Assembly (NCBI RefSeq): GCF_000340215.1
Contig: NW_006921539.1
Span: forward strand, 2,942,056-3,006,055
Origin: Pseudocercospora fijiensis CIRAD86
Taxonomy: Eukaryota > Ascomycota > Dothideomycetes > Mycosphaerellales > Mycosphaerellaceae
Direction of reading: 5' to 3'
DNA: 64,000 nt
The first letter of the stretch is position 1. Each line of letters opens with the position of its first letter. Positions 22,133 through 32,620 of the stretch are shown piece by piece. The notes under the pieces were generated by a model. That model saw nothing but the letters and a program-made list of their open reading frames with translations, searched no databases and was not told the DNA's origin. The position numbers were made by a program, and so were the translations under genes.

Positions 22133-23244
22133 GCACTGCAAGCTGCTTTCGATGTCGCTCAGCGGGTTTCGGACTGATGTGATGTGTAGCAGCAATGGGA
22201 GAGAGTCTGCATTGCCACGAAAGACAGGCTTCGCGTCCGGGCCAGCAGGAGGAGGAGATGTAAAGTAGTAATAATCATGGATGGCATTTGTACAGCATGG
22301 CAGAACGAAGACAATGATGATGAGATGAGTGACGTTCAGTAGTGAGAAGGGGTGGATTTGACTTTGCTGGTCCCCGTCCCCGGATGAATCTTGTTTTGCC
22401 CGTGCTGCCGCGGTCCCACGGACCACGGAGAGCGGACGCGGAGCATAGGGAGCAGAGTGGGCGCCATGTAGCATCAGGCTGTGTCGCTTGATGATGAAGC
22501 GGTCAACACTGACTGTCACCGCAAGCTTGGCAAATGGAAGTGCTCATGATAATGATATCGATTCATTGCGAGCGGGACGTGGATGTCTCGGTCACGCCCG
22601 GCCCGGCCGCCGGGAAGCGAAGCGTGGTGCCGCAGCCCGCGTGGTGCGTGCGCTGGCTAGCGCGCCAAGGCCCAAAATGACTCGAGTTCCAGAAATAAGG
22701 TAATAACGTTTGGAGCTTCGATGACCGTGCGAGGCGAGGCGAGGCGAGGCGAGGCGTGGCTGCCGGCTGCTGGCTGCTCTCGCTCGAACACGTTGTGGCA
22801 TCAGAGCAGCGCAAACAAGGAAGACAAGCATCACGCCCAGAGGTCTTGTCGACCATGACATCGTAGGCATCATATCCTTTGCTTTCACTTTCACTTTCAC
22901 TTTCACTTTCCACCTCGCCCTCGCCCGCGCCCTGAGGCTCAGCCCTGCGACGACGACATTGGAACGCCTAAATAAATGCTTGCACCTACCAACACCTCTC
23001 CTTTTTGCTCTGCGCCGTGCGCGCCCAAGGAAACAAGGAACTGATAATACCCTACCCACACTCATGCGCGCACTTCCTCGACACCAGCTTCACCATTATT
23101 ATTCCACCACCTTGTCTGCTCCACGCTAGCAGACGAGCGATAGATCGCGAATACGAATATCCTGCCACCGTCTTCGATATCATACCCTCCATCGACGAGC
23201 ATCGCCGGCATTGAGGAGCTTAGGGCTGGACCTCGTCGCCCGGC
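22133..23244. other. Intergenic region with simple repeats
   Basis: A GAGGC-type pentamer array (about 22,729-22,757, five copies) and a (CTTTCA)n array (about 22,879-22,910) stand out. Both lie upstream of the exchanger gene and may be part of its promoter or long 5' UTR. The same GAGGC repeat occurs upstream of LEU1. Open frames here have no domain, and I accept no gene. Confidence 0.5.
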
Positions 23245-24866
23245 ATGAGTGGCCGTCATCCCAGAGTCGACCCACACCCAGCACCTAACCAGAGCGCAAC
23301 GGGGAGTCGCGTCAAAGTCTTTCGACGCAAAGATGCCCATCCTGACACCTTGAACCACCCGGGTGCTGGCACGGGCGACGGCGCTGGTGATCAAGAGAAA
23401 GGGCATCCACAAGCTAGCTCCCGTCAAAACAACTTGCCCATGTACAATGCCAATGGTCACCGCGTCAACCACAATGGACACAAAGTCACGCCAGGCATTC
23501 AACCTGATGGCGAGAGCGGCCGAAGCTGGTTCCACCCCATCTACTTCTTCAAAATCGTCTGGAAATCCTCATGCACTGCATCCAAGTGGACCAACATCCT
23601 CTGGCCTTTCACTCTTGCCGCTCTGGTGCTACACTTCCACTATCCAGAACATAAACTTTGGATCTTCATCACCTCCTATGTTGGCATGGTGCCTGCAGCA
23701 AACTTGGTCGGTTTTGCGGGCCAAGAGTTGGCGCGAAAGATTCCGAAGGTAGCCGGCGTCCTGCTTGAGACCACTTTCGGCAGTGTCGTCGAGATCATTC
23801 TGTTCATGGTCCTTCTCAACCAAGCAGGAGACCGAAATGTCCCCGTCATTCGAGCTGCTATTCTCGGTTCGATTCTCGCCAACTTGCTCATGTGTCTTGG
23901 TAAGACTCCTCCCACAAGTGCTCATTGCAACGCTGACCACATCACCAGGACTATGCTTCTTCGTTGGCGGCATATTCCATCCACAGCAGACTTTCCACGA
24001 GGCCATCTCCGAAGTGGGTTCTAATCTGATGCTCGTCGCGGGAATGGGTCTCGTCATCCCAACCATTTACTCCAACTCACTCTCTCAGAGGCCGGACTAC
24101 CAAGATGTGATTGTCCCAGAAACGCTGAAGATCTCCCGCGCAGCCGCTATAATCCTCCTGACAGCTTTTGTCGTCTATGTCTGGTTTCAAGCGCGCAGTC
24201 ACCATGGCTTGTATGAGGACATCCTCGAAGCCGACGAGCAGCGTGATCACGATAGGCACAAAGACCTCGTAAAACCGAAGCTTACTCTCACGGAAAGCGT
24301 CGTCGCATTGCTCATCGCTTTGATGTTTGTCAGCTTCATGGCTGTATTTCTCGTCGAGGAGATCGATTACATGGTCGAGGAGCGAAACATTTCCGATGCC
24401 TTTGTCGGTCTCATCCTCATTCCGATCGTCGAGAAAATCTCCGAACACATCACGGCTGTGGATGTAAGTCTGGCAGCGTCAGGTCTGGAGTATAAGTCAC
24501 TAACTTTTCTCTAAAAATTAGGAAGCTTATGACAACCAAATGAATTATGCGCTCAGCCACGTTCTCGGCGCGAGTATTCAGACAGCACTGATGAACACGC
24601 CTCTCGTCGTCCTCGTCGGCTGGGGTCAAGGCATTCACATGAGTCTGGACTTTGAGCTGTTCGACGCAGTCATCTTGATTCTCGCTATCATGGTGGTCGG
24701 TAATTTCCTTAGGGACGAAAAGAGCGACTACCTTGAGGGCGCACTGTGTGTGTTCGTATACATGCTCATCGCCATCACAGCTTGGTACTACCCCGATCCG
24801 CCGCATCCGACCGGTACTGCGTCGGCAGATACCGGGGAGGCTGCACATCGGATGATGAAGTTTTAG
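23245..24866 (+). CDS. Cation/H+ exchanger, CAX/VCX1-like
   Basis: Exons 23,245-23,899, 23,949-24,463 and 24,522-24,866 give 504 aa. The introns are 49 nt (GTAAGA...CACCAG) and 58 nt (introner-like). After a hydrophilic, Gly/His/Asn-rich N-terminus (1-110) come about 11 hydrophobic segments in two halves separated by an acidic loop (GLYEDILEADEQRDHD). CaCA-family repeats: alpha-1 at 178-185 (FGSVVEII, Glu183) and alpha-2 at 380-390 (EKISEHITAVD, Glu384, His385) followed by NYALSHVLGASIQTAL. The family exchanges Ca2+ (or Mn2+) for H+ at the vacuole or Golgi. The alpha-2 motif departs from the common GNxxEH (Glu-Lys in place of Gly-Asn), so substrate choice is uncertain. Confidence 0.9.
24464..24521 (+). 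repeat. Introner-like intron, copy B
   Basis: GTAAGTCTGGCAG, then CGTCAGGTCTGGAG (24,477-24,490), then a CACTAAC branch region and TTAG. Compared with the PAN gene intron, the core is 25/28 identical although the host genes are unrelated. Confidence 0.6.
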
Positions 24867-25392
24867 CGCTGAAGCCCGCATAGAGACGGGTAGTAAGACA
24901 CGCTCGGTGAAAGAGTAGAATGCAGTGGTTTAGGAAGTTGCGTGGACACTGCAAACTCGACAAATGTACTGTGGGCAAGCGAGCGAGGGTGCTATGGGCG
25001 TTATGGCCATTCTGCTACAAAGAAACCTGTGAATAGTGTGGCTTTTCAAACCTTGATGCATGAGCATCGACTCTGCTCTTTCCTCTCAAATTTTTCACAC
25101 TCTCTCCAAACAAAGTCGGTACTTATAGCGACCGGAGGGCCCCGCTCGCGGCATAGAAGGGTGGGGTAGGACGACACGCCGCCAGCTCCGCAGAGGGGTG
25201 TCGGTTCGACTCTCTAGGATTCTATCTTTTAAAGCACGTAGAGACCGTAACCCGAGGGACGATCGTTGCATATGTCTTAGCGTCTTCGCATGTGAGCGAA
25301 TTGCGGGTCATGCCGAAGCTAAACTTGATTCCCAATTCTATTCGCTTTCTACTTTGCATCCTCTGTCGTACACCAACGTAACGAAGTTGGAC
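24867..25392. other. Intergenic region
   Basis: This is the 3' flank of the exchanger gene and 5' flank of the STEEP1-like gene, which are in the same orientation. A GGTTCGACTC string at 25,202-25,211 resembles a tRNA B box, but no cloverleaf could be folded around it. No gene is supported. Confidence 0.5.
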
Positions 25393-25818
25393 ATGGCAAC
25401 GCCCACTGTGTCAACATACCACTGTATCTGCTCAGAACTGCTTCTAGCGACACCGATCCCATTGGACACATTACCACTGAGACAGAGCGACAAATCGCAT
25501 ATTTGCAAAATCAACCAAGGCGAAAGTATCGCCGCCGATTCAGCCGTCCTGACGAAAGCGGCGCGATTTGATTCAAATTCTTTGATCCTGAAACTTGAGG
25601 ATGGCTTCGAGAAGCGCTATCTGATCAAGTGTGGAAGGTGCGGCGTGGCTTTTGCTTACAGGTTGGACGAAATTCTGTGGAATGAGACTGATGACGGTGG
25701 AGTCAAGGAGGATGTGGCCTTTCTTTTGCCGAATGGTTTGGTCACGACTAAGGATATGGAGAGTGGAGAGAAATTGACAGAAAAGGAAGCCGAGTTGCAG
25801 GTACAGGTGATGGGTTGA
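25393..25818 (+). CDS. STEEP1 (CXorf56/UPF0428)-like protein
   Basis: An intronless 141-aa ORF starting MATPTVSTYHCICSELLLAT. The N-terminal YHCICSELLL motif, LPLRQSDKSHICKI and the central KRYLIKCGRCGVAFAYRL with CxxC are the layout of the STEEP1/CXorf56 family. The family is small, conserved, presumed zinc-binding and widespread in fungi; in animals it promotes STING exit from the ER, and the fungal role is unknown. An in-frame extension upstream exists but lacks family similarity, so I chose this ATG. There are no transmembrane segments. Confidence 0.82.
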   Translation: MATPTVSTYHCICSELLLATPIPLDTLPLRQSDKSHICKINQGESIAADSAVLTKAARFDSNSLILKLEDGFEKRYLIKCGRCGVAFAYRLDEILWNETDDGGVKEDVAFLLPNGLVTTKDMESGEKLTEKEAELQVQVMG

Positions 25819-26128
25819 TGAGACGTACTAGAGACGGGTTGTGGGTCGTAAGGTGTAGAGAATGCTAAAGGCATGGCTTGCTCGTCGATGAGCATCGAGA
25901 CCGGGTGTCTGGACCGTCAAGGCATACATTGATCACACAAAAGAAATCCCAGAGCTGCAAAAAGACCTGATATGTGACAAAAATGGCTACGTTACTCGCC
26001 AAAATTGTATCTCGGACCTATTTACGACGAACTCTGCCTCGCCAAAGTAGCTAGATCTGAATTAATTCTTTGGGAATTCGCACATTGTGCATCATGTTCA
26101 CTTCCTCAAATCCTGATCCACGTAGCCT

Positions 26129-26783
26129 CTAATAACCAATCCCGCTGCACTTGACCGGTGGGCCCTGATAGCCAGCTTTCTTGATCGAGTCCTGGATACA
26201 ATAATGCTTGCCAAGAAGAGCTGACGCTTGCATCCAGTAACGTGCATTCGGAGCAGCCTCGCTCCATTCGATGTCATCGTTGGAATCCATCTTGTCCCAC
26301 AGGATGAAGTCGGTAATACCTCCACATTCGACGAGCTTTCCCTCCAAGGTCTCGGGCTTAACACCAACATTGCCAGACCACGAAATATCGATCACATCCA
26401 CTACCGCTCCCCACGAGATTTTGCATTGCGCCTCGGGAGGTTCTAGTACTGGCGGTGTGATGTCGTCTGGAATCAGCGCATCAGAGTAGGTACAGTTCTC
26501 TGGGTGGTAGACAACGCCGCGGCCGTATGGTATCTCATCAATACCTGATAGGAGGCTTCGTACAAGTTGGCTCCACGGAAGTGGCGGAAGGATAAGTTGG
26601 CTCAGCGGAGGTGACGCTAGGATTAGTTGATCTCTTTGTAGTCATCGTTGTTGGCGCTGCTGTGACTGTTGCTGTGACTGTCTCCTTGACGGTCTGCGTG
26701 AGTGTTGTGTTGCTTTGAGCCAAGGAGCATGTGGCGAAGGCGGCAAGGCAGACAAGGCTCATGATGATGTTCGTGTGTCGCAT
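26129..26783 (-). CDS. Small secreted protein, unknown family; splice sites uncertain
   Basis: The start at 26,783 gives a clear signal peptide (MRHTNIIMSLVCLAAFATCS, cleavage near LAQ) followed by a Thr/Ser-rich stretch. A second frame (about 26,470-26,129) encodes a Cys-containing domain: AQCKISWGAVVDVIDISW, KLVECGGITDFILWDKM, ARYWMQASALLGKHYC and PVKCSGIGY before a TAG. The two parts are in different frames. Removing an intron with donor T|GTACGA (26,563) and acceptor CCAG at 26,449 or 26,467 gives 179 or 185 aa without stops. The more obvious donor CAG|GTATTG (26,545) does not keep frame with any acceptor I found. The four Cys suggest a folded extracellular domain. I do not recognise the family. 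An effector-like role is speculation. Confidence 0.5.
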
Positions 26784-27623
26784 CTTTGGATGTTGTTCCT
26801 TGGGTGGATGGGTCTCGATTGAATATTTCCTGGCTGAGTGTAGGCCAAGGAAAGAAAATTTACAGACATGGCAATTCGGGAACATGAGGACATTGTGAAA
26901 CTCCCAACCCATCGTCTCTCTCTCCAGATTGTACACTCTGAGGACAGAGATGGTCAGCTCGAGAGTTCGAAAGAAGCATAACTATCGAGTGGCGCAAGCA
27001 CAATTGTCTTGAGGCTTCGAAGAAATGCTAGCAGCTCTGGCATCGCGCCGATTTACTACGCTGCCGAAAGCGCTTTGTGTACGATGCGAGTTGCGCGGAC
27101 GTGATTTGTTACAGAGCGAAGGCATGTCAGTCGCACACCGTCACGGCGGGCTGCTGACAGTTGGCTCTGACAACTGCTGTGCGTCTGCAGGCAAGCAGGT
27201 GCATTATTTTTCGCTGAAAAGCCGGAGCGGGCAAGAGAAGAGAGTGCATCGCTTTCGCACCGTTGCTCTCGACTCAATGGACCTGCAGAAGTCGTAGCGC
27301 GTTGATCAGAGGGACGGAGAGATACATATGGAGGGAGGCACAGGACATGAGGTGGTCGAGGACTTGGAGGCCAGGCCATCGAGGTCAAGGCCAGGGTCCT
27401 TTGAGTTGCGGAAGAACGCCGCACCCGCACCCGCACCCGCACCCTTGCCCAGATGCAGGAACAGGGACGCCGTTTCGCGATTGAATAATAATGTCACAGC
27501 ACTTCACGATTTCATACTCGATCCTGCGCCGGACAACGGCGACGGCGACGCCGACCTGTTTCCGCCTCCTCGTCTTTCCGCTCACCACACTCGCATAGTC
27601 GCACAGACGCATAGACGCCTACA
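26784..27623. other. Divergent intergenic region
   Basis: The region lies between the small secreted protein (minus) and the KRE9/KNH-like gene (plus). It contains a (CACCCG)n hexamer repeat at 27,419-27,445. An open frame at 27,025-27,297 starts with a mitochondrial-looking N-terminus but has no domain and is not called. Confidence 0.45.
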
Positions 27624-28680
27624 ATGCGATTTTACACCCTTCCAATACTGGCGGCATGCGTCAACACGGTGCTTGCCGGAGTCAAGTTCACGGCCCCTGC
27701 TGCCGGCTCGAATGCCCCCTCCGGCACAATGACAGTCAAGTGGGAGGAAGATGATACATCTCCGAGTATTGATCAGTTGACCACATATACCATCCAGCTG
27801 ATGGTGGGAGGAAACAAAGAAGGCACAGATGCAGTATGTGAAGGAGAAGCAGGCATGGCAGCCTGAAGCAATCACGGAGCACGAGCAAGGGCTGCAATGC
27901 AATGCGATAGAGCCGCACCGCCGTACACATAGGCTGTTGGCAAGGAGATTGTGCTGACAGACCGGTCACAGTTACCAATTGCCGTCCTTACTACTAAGGG
28001 CACATTCGCGACTGGCAATTCGTTTCAGGGCACCGTGCAATCAACCTTGGCTGGCCCAACGAAGAACGGATAGTGAGTTATCGACAATCAATCTATGCCT
28101 ACCGCCTGGGCGATGAGAATTTGAGCTGAACCCATGTTTAGCTACATCAAGATGATGGCAGTAGCAAAAGAAGGTGGCCAGATGACCTACTTTTCGAACC
28201 GTTTCAACATTCCCACCATGACTGGAACCACCCCGGCCGTCTACGCACAAGGAGCAGCAGATGTCTCTGGAACGAGTGATGTGCCGGACACCATCGATGC
28301 CGTGAGCAATGCTGCAGCAGGAGGTGCAGCATCCGCTGCCGCAGATGCAGGTGCCTACACTGTCGCACCTGCGCTCCAGACCGGATTGACAAAGTACGCT
28401 CCAATGCAGTCGATACCACCGACAAAGATCACTGTGAAGAACTACTCTCCCATTTACCCGACCAGCCCATACACGATTGCCACAACGTTCCTACCACCGG
28501 CGAAGCAGGTGACCACGATGACGCAGCAGCAGACTTTCTCCGTGAGCAGCATGGAGAACACGGTATGTTACTGAACACGACGTCCAATGCTGGCACGTTC
28601 TGACTTGCGATCTCTAGGCTGCTGCACAAGCAAATCCGACAGACGATTTGGCAAAGTTCCTTGCACGGTGGAAGGACTAG
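27624..28680 (+). CDS. KRE9/KNH-like secreted cell-wall protein
   Basis: Four exons, 27,624-27,833, 27,972-28,072, 28,142-28,562 and 28,618-28,680, give 264 aa. The introns (GTATGT...CACAG, GTGAGT...GTTTAG, GTATGT...CTCTAG) keep the frame and restore GTDALPIAVLTTKG and KNGYYIKMMA. Residues 1-18 are a signal peptide. Residues about 19-105 match the Ig-like N-terminal domain of fungal Ser/Thr-rich membrane-anchored proteins of the Kre9/Knh1 type (VKFTAPAAG, GTMTVKWEEDD, YTIQLMVGG, TFATGNSFQGTV). Next comes an Ala/Gly-rich low-complexity part, then a Thr/Pro-rich part, and a hydrophilic end (DDLAKFLARWKD). Yeast relatives act in beta-1,6-glucan assembly. No GPI attachment signal is visible, unlike many members. 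Confidence 0.85.
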
Positions 28681-29612
28681 ACCGACAGACTGGATTCAGC
28701 GGTGTTCACAAGGCGTATACATGTGCATTGGTCTCAATAGGCATTTTCAGGCGCGAAATAGGAGCGGCGTTTGGGTTCGCCAGGTGATGAGACCACTGGC
28801 CTATGCATGGGAGCATTTTGCGGCGTGCAAATCGGGAGGGCGCCACCCGCAGAATATCGAGTATAGAAAGATGTAAGAAATAATGTCCAGACTGTCATTG
28901 CATGAGTGAGACCGCCTGCTTCCTGTTATTGGTGCGTCTCGCAGGTCTTCTCGCAGCCTGCGTTCCACCTCTTCATGACAAAAAGGCTTGCTTCCTTAGC
29001 AATGTGTTATTCGCTGCTCTGTTTGTCTTTCGATTGTGCGATTCCATCCGAGTCTCTTCATTCCCCAACTCCAATCATTGTCTATGCTTCGTGCTCGCGG
29101 ACCAGCGATTCGCACTACCTGCCGTGGATATGGGCGGGCCCAGCCAGTGTGAGGGCCATGAGATAATGCATAGCAAGTCAATAATGCTGCAGATACTGCT
29201 TACCAGCTAGAGCTTTGGGGCTTTACCAAACTTCGGAGAAAAGCTACCTCCGTTTTCCATTGGAAGACACGACATTGACATTTGAACGGGATCGCAACGC
29301 GCTTGGAAGTTCCACCAAGGATGTCGAAAAGCCCTTGTGCACGTTTGCAGATCTCACCGACTTGCTAGATAGACGCCTATGGCGCGGACCGTGGTTATCT
29401 CGACGCTGTCAGAGTTGGGCTGCAGTAGAGGGCGCGCAGGTCAACACCGCGCAGATTGGAGGTTGATAGATATATACAGAGCTGAGCTGCACGTTGGCTG
29501 CTGATTTGGTTGTCTCAAGTGCCTGACTTCATTGTCCGACGATAGATTGCAGATTCGTTTCGCTTTATCTATTCTCAAGCTTCATGCAATTCGTCGATCT
29601 GTATTGCTATGC
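28681..29612. other. Intergenic region, no gene supported
   Basis: Open frames such as 28,902-29,210 lack domains, and no splice pattern links them. The region serves as 3' flank of the cell-wall gene and 5' flank of the zinc-protein gene. Confidence 0.45.
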
Positions 29613-30194
29613 ATGCATTGGCGGACTGCCTTGGGACAGCTTCAACGAGCTATTCAGGTGAGTGAGATGACTCTCGATTATCTAGGTAGTAACAGCTCTG
29701 TTGACGTAGAACCAGATGTCGCGCTCCTGGAGCTTATACAGAAGGCTGAAAGTATCTCCACGCCAACTTCACCAATAGAGCCCTTAATGGCGCGCGAAGA
29801 AGAATACCCATGTACGGAGTGCGGTGAAGAGCGAACACGGCGAGGCTCAATCGTCGCAGACCCAACTCAAGCCAATGCTGGTAGGTCCCGGTATGCATGC
29901 ACGAACCAGAAATGCCGCAGAGGAAGGAACACGCGACATGAGTACGTGTGGCATATCTGGGAAGTCCATGGTGAAAGTCCAGTTTGTGATTGTGGTCTGC
30001 TGAGTCGACAGGGGATGTTCTTGAGCAGATCGGGTACTGGCCGGACTGGATACGGGTTTTGGGAATGTGCTTATGGTACTTGCAAGTACTTCTCGACAGA
30101 TCGAAAAGGTCGATCGGTGATTAACGGTGAAGTGAAGAAGGCCAACGTAGAGCAATTCATTCCGTGGTCGGCAAGCGTGACAAATGTGACATGA
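29613..30194 (+). CDS. GRF-type zinc-finger protein, unknown role
   Basis: An ORF of 193 aa from ATG 29,613. The frame is open further upstream but without ATG, so an upstream exon is possible; a CAG|GTGAGT at 29,658 could be a donor but no fitting partner was found. Two zinc-binding parts are visible: Cys67-x2-Cys70 ... Cys96-x4-Cys101 (PCTECGEE ... ACTNQKC), then a GRF-like finger with Cys125-x-Cys127 ... Cys152-x4-Cys157 (PVCDCGLLSRQ ... GRTGYGFWECAYGTCKYF). GRF fingers bind single-stranded nucleic acid in topoisomerase III and NEIL3 proteins. The separate small protein here has no catalytic domain. The function is unknown. Confidence 0.65.
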   Translation: MHWRTALGQLQRAIQVSEMTLDYLGSNSSVDVEPDVALLELIQKAESISTPTSPIEPLMAREEEYPCTECGEERTRRGSIVADPTQANAGRSRYACTNQKCRRGRNTRHEYVWHIWEVHGESPVCDCGLLSRQGMFLSRSGTGRTGYGFWECAYGTCKYFSTDRKGRSVINGEVKKANVEQFIPWSASVTNVT

Positions 30195-30272
30195 TCAGTC
30201 AGTCAGCTTTTGCCAGCAGGAAGTTTAGGAACCAGCGGCAGAGATGTTGTGCAGATCATAAGTCTCACTTCT

Positions 30273-31842
30273 TCAGTCTTCTTCCACAGCAACCTCATCC
30301 GTATCGCCTGGGCCTTGAGGGCCACGTTTGCGAAGACTTACGACGCCGTAGAACAGGTCGTCCAGCTCCTTGTCAGTGACTTCGTCTCGGGTTTGATACT
30401 CGTTCAGCGCAGTCAAGATTGAGCCAGTTTCTTTGGTGCCCACATCTACCCATTCGGTGGCTTCGATGCCGTGCTCGGGGCCGATAGTGACTCCTACGAT
30501 GCCAAGTCGCTTGTCGTCGTCACCCCTGTTGTCTAGAGATACCAACAGCTCGCCTCTGAATGCTGTGACGTCGAGTGGCACTCCTGGGAGTTGCTTCGCG
30601 ACCATCGCCGATGCGTCCTGAGCCCCATGGTCCGGATTCGCTGCTAGGGCAGACGACAATATCAGGAACAGCGCCTTGACTTTTTCGACGGCGATGACTA
30701 GGACATGTTCATTCGCAGTAGATTGAATTGGCGCGCTCCATATGCCAGAAATGGCTAGCTTATAATCATCGCTGATTGGATGTTGATGGGCAACGCTTTT
30801 GACTAGGTCCTTGAGATAAATCTTCTTGAGGAGCTTGAAGTGCGACCACTTCCAGACTCCAATCCAATCGTCCCCACCACCGCTCACAAGCAAGTCGCTG
30901 CTGCCGACCTGGCAGATCTTGCTTACGAATTGGGCGTGACCCAGACAAAAGCCTTCGATGATATGGGCGTGTGGCGGTGCCCTCGAAACACGAATGTGTT
31001 CGTCTCGATCTGCTGTGAGGATGTAGCCTCGGTGCTGACCTTCCACCTCCTTCAGGACATATCTCATGTCAGTCAGCATGGAGACGTGGCCGAGCAAGAG
31101 TTTGTGGTCAAATTGAAGTGGGTCTTTCCGAGCCGTGAAATTCTTCTGCTTCATCTGCGCCTCCAAGGCCATTCTGTTGCGCTTGCTGTGGACGGTCAGC
31201 TCACTCGCTGCCACTCTGAAGGCATGCGTTGGTTGAGGCGTGGAATCCGCCGGAGTCGCGTCGGCTTCTTCATGGTCCCCCATCGTAGCTGGGATCAGTG
31301 GCAAAGAGTAGACATCGCCGAACTTGTCGCCGACCAGGATGGTGGCATTATCAGGCATGACTTGGACCGCACAAGGTCGCTTCGGCATGCATCTTTGGCT
31401 GAGCTCTTCGAGCCTGGCTTGCCGACAGTCGAAAACGCGGATGCATTTGTCGTCGGTCACCGCGACAATGTGCTGGGAGTCGGGAGAAGCGGCAAGCCTG
31501 ATCACGTTCGGAGCTTTGGGGGCGTTGCGGATCTTCTGCTTCTTCACTGGTGGACGCTGTCCATGCGATTCTTGCACGACAGCGCCATGGTCGGGTTGTG
31601 TCGTCGGCTGCGAGGGCTAGCGAATGTCAGTCGAGAGCTTCGAGCGTCGCATCAATGCCAGACTCATTCATGCGAGCATGTCAACATACAGCATCACTTG
31701 CAGCCCACTCGGATATGATGCGGCTGGATGGAAGGCTCAGTGTGACCAGCCGTGGGCCACATGCGGCGACGAGGAAGCCTCGGCCAATGGCGTCGGTTGC
31801 ATGGGGGGCATAGAGGAGGCTTTGAAAAGGGTGCCGCATCAT
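30273..31842 (-). CDS. TRM82: tRNA (guanine-N7)-methyltransferase non-catalytic subunit, WD40
   Basis: Exons 31,842-31,690 and 31,616-30,273 (73-nt intron GTATGT...TTCGCTAG) give 498 aa. The first exon encodes HPFQSLLYAPHATDAIGRGF, typical of fungal Trm82. WD40 repeats follow, with conserved HKLLLGHVSMLTDMRYV, ILTADRDEHIRVSRAP, GFCLGHAQFVSKIC and LLVSGGGDDWIGVWKW. The C-terminal tail is acidic. Trm82 stabilises the catalytic subunit Trm8, and together they form m7G46 in the variable loop of tRNAs. A basic KKQKIR segment near residue 80 could aid nuclear entry. Two adjacent ATG codons (31,842 and 31,839) are possible starts. It converges with the zinc-protein gene, only 78 bp away, and is divergent from the DnaJ gene. 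Confidence 0.93.
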
Positions 31843-32620
31843 GCAAGCAGGCTCGATTTGCAGTGCGAGATTGCCTTCACGTGCAAAATTTCAAGCTGCG
31901 CAACATTCACTTCGGCGTCGGCAGTCGGAACTTTTGCGGATGGGGAATGGCTCAGCGGTGACAGAATAGTTCTACTGTAGCAGGTGGGGTGGGCTGGCCA
32001 AGACTTTCCATGACAGTGCAGTGTCGCTTTGAGCGCGCGCGCGAGACAGCACTGCAGTGTGGCGGCAGCAAGGCGCCTTTCGATCGCCATGGAATATGTG
32101 TCAACAACAACTGGCGGCGCCGAGGAATTTTCTGCCGGAAAGAAAGCGAGCGAAGCTGGGCGAAGGCAGGTGCAGCGAGTTGATCAGGGTACATATTCTA
32201 TCGTAGTTTGTCATCATCTCGCCTCTTCACATCGACATACCCACGTTGTTGCTGCTACATCGACCCACCCAAGACTCTCCCGCCGCCCGCCTCGTCACTG
32301 CGCAAGGCACACAGCGCAGGCAACGCACCGCACCGCACCGCACCGCACCGCACCGCACCGCAACGCAGCGCCATTCCCGTAAGCATCCACGCCCGCCGCT
32401 TCTCGCCGCCGCCGCCGCCGCCTCCTGCCTCACTCGGAGTCGCCCCGGCGTGGTCTTTGCTTTGCCATTCCACCTGCTCAGTGACTGACACACCGCAGCG
32501 CTTTCGTTGATTCCATCCCCTCAGCCTTTGATCTCGGAGCAAACAACCGCGAGTCAGTAAATTCGACCACGACACACTACACTTCCCCGCCCTCCTCCTC
32601 CTCCTCCTTCGACTGCCACC
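31843..32620. promoter_or_regulatory. Divergent promoter region TRM82 / DnaJ
   Basis: The 778-bp region contains a possible heat-shock element (listed separately), a (CACCG)n pentamer array of about eight copies (32,325-32,362), GCCGCCGCC runs and a CTCCTCCTC tract just before the DnaJ start. Pyrimidine-rich tracts before the ATG are common in strongly expressed fungal genes. Roles are inferred. Confidence 0.5.
32125..32140. promoter_or_regulatory. Possible gapped heat-shock element
   Basis: GAA-TT-TTC followed after 5 bp by GAA (GAATTTTCTGCCGGAA), about 480 bp upstream of the DnaJ start. The canonical HSE is GAAnnTTCnnGAA; gapped forms are known in yeast. YDJ1-type genes are commonly Hsf1-controlled, so the site is plausible but unproven. 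Confidence 0.35.

Noticed and set aside
25184..25230. Possible tRNA gene (GGTTCGACTC, then CTTTT)
   Set aside because: T-stem and acceptor stem do not pair and no A box is found at the right distance.
27025..27297. 90-codon frame with mitochondrial-looking N-terminus
   Set aside because: No family similarity; lies in a divergent promoter region; composition like non-coding DNA.
28902..29210. 102-codon frame with hydrophobic N-terminus
   Set aside because: No domain; later part not protein-like.
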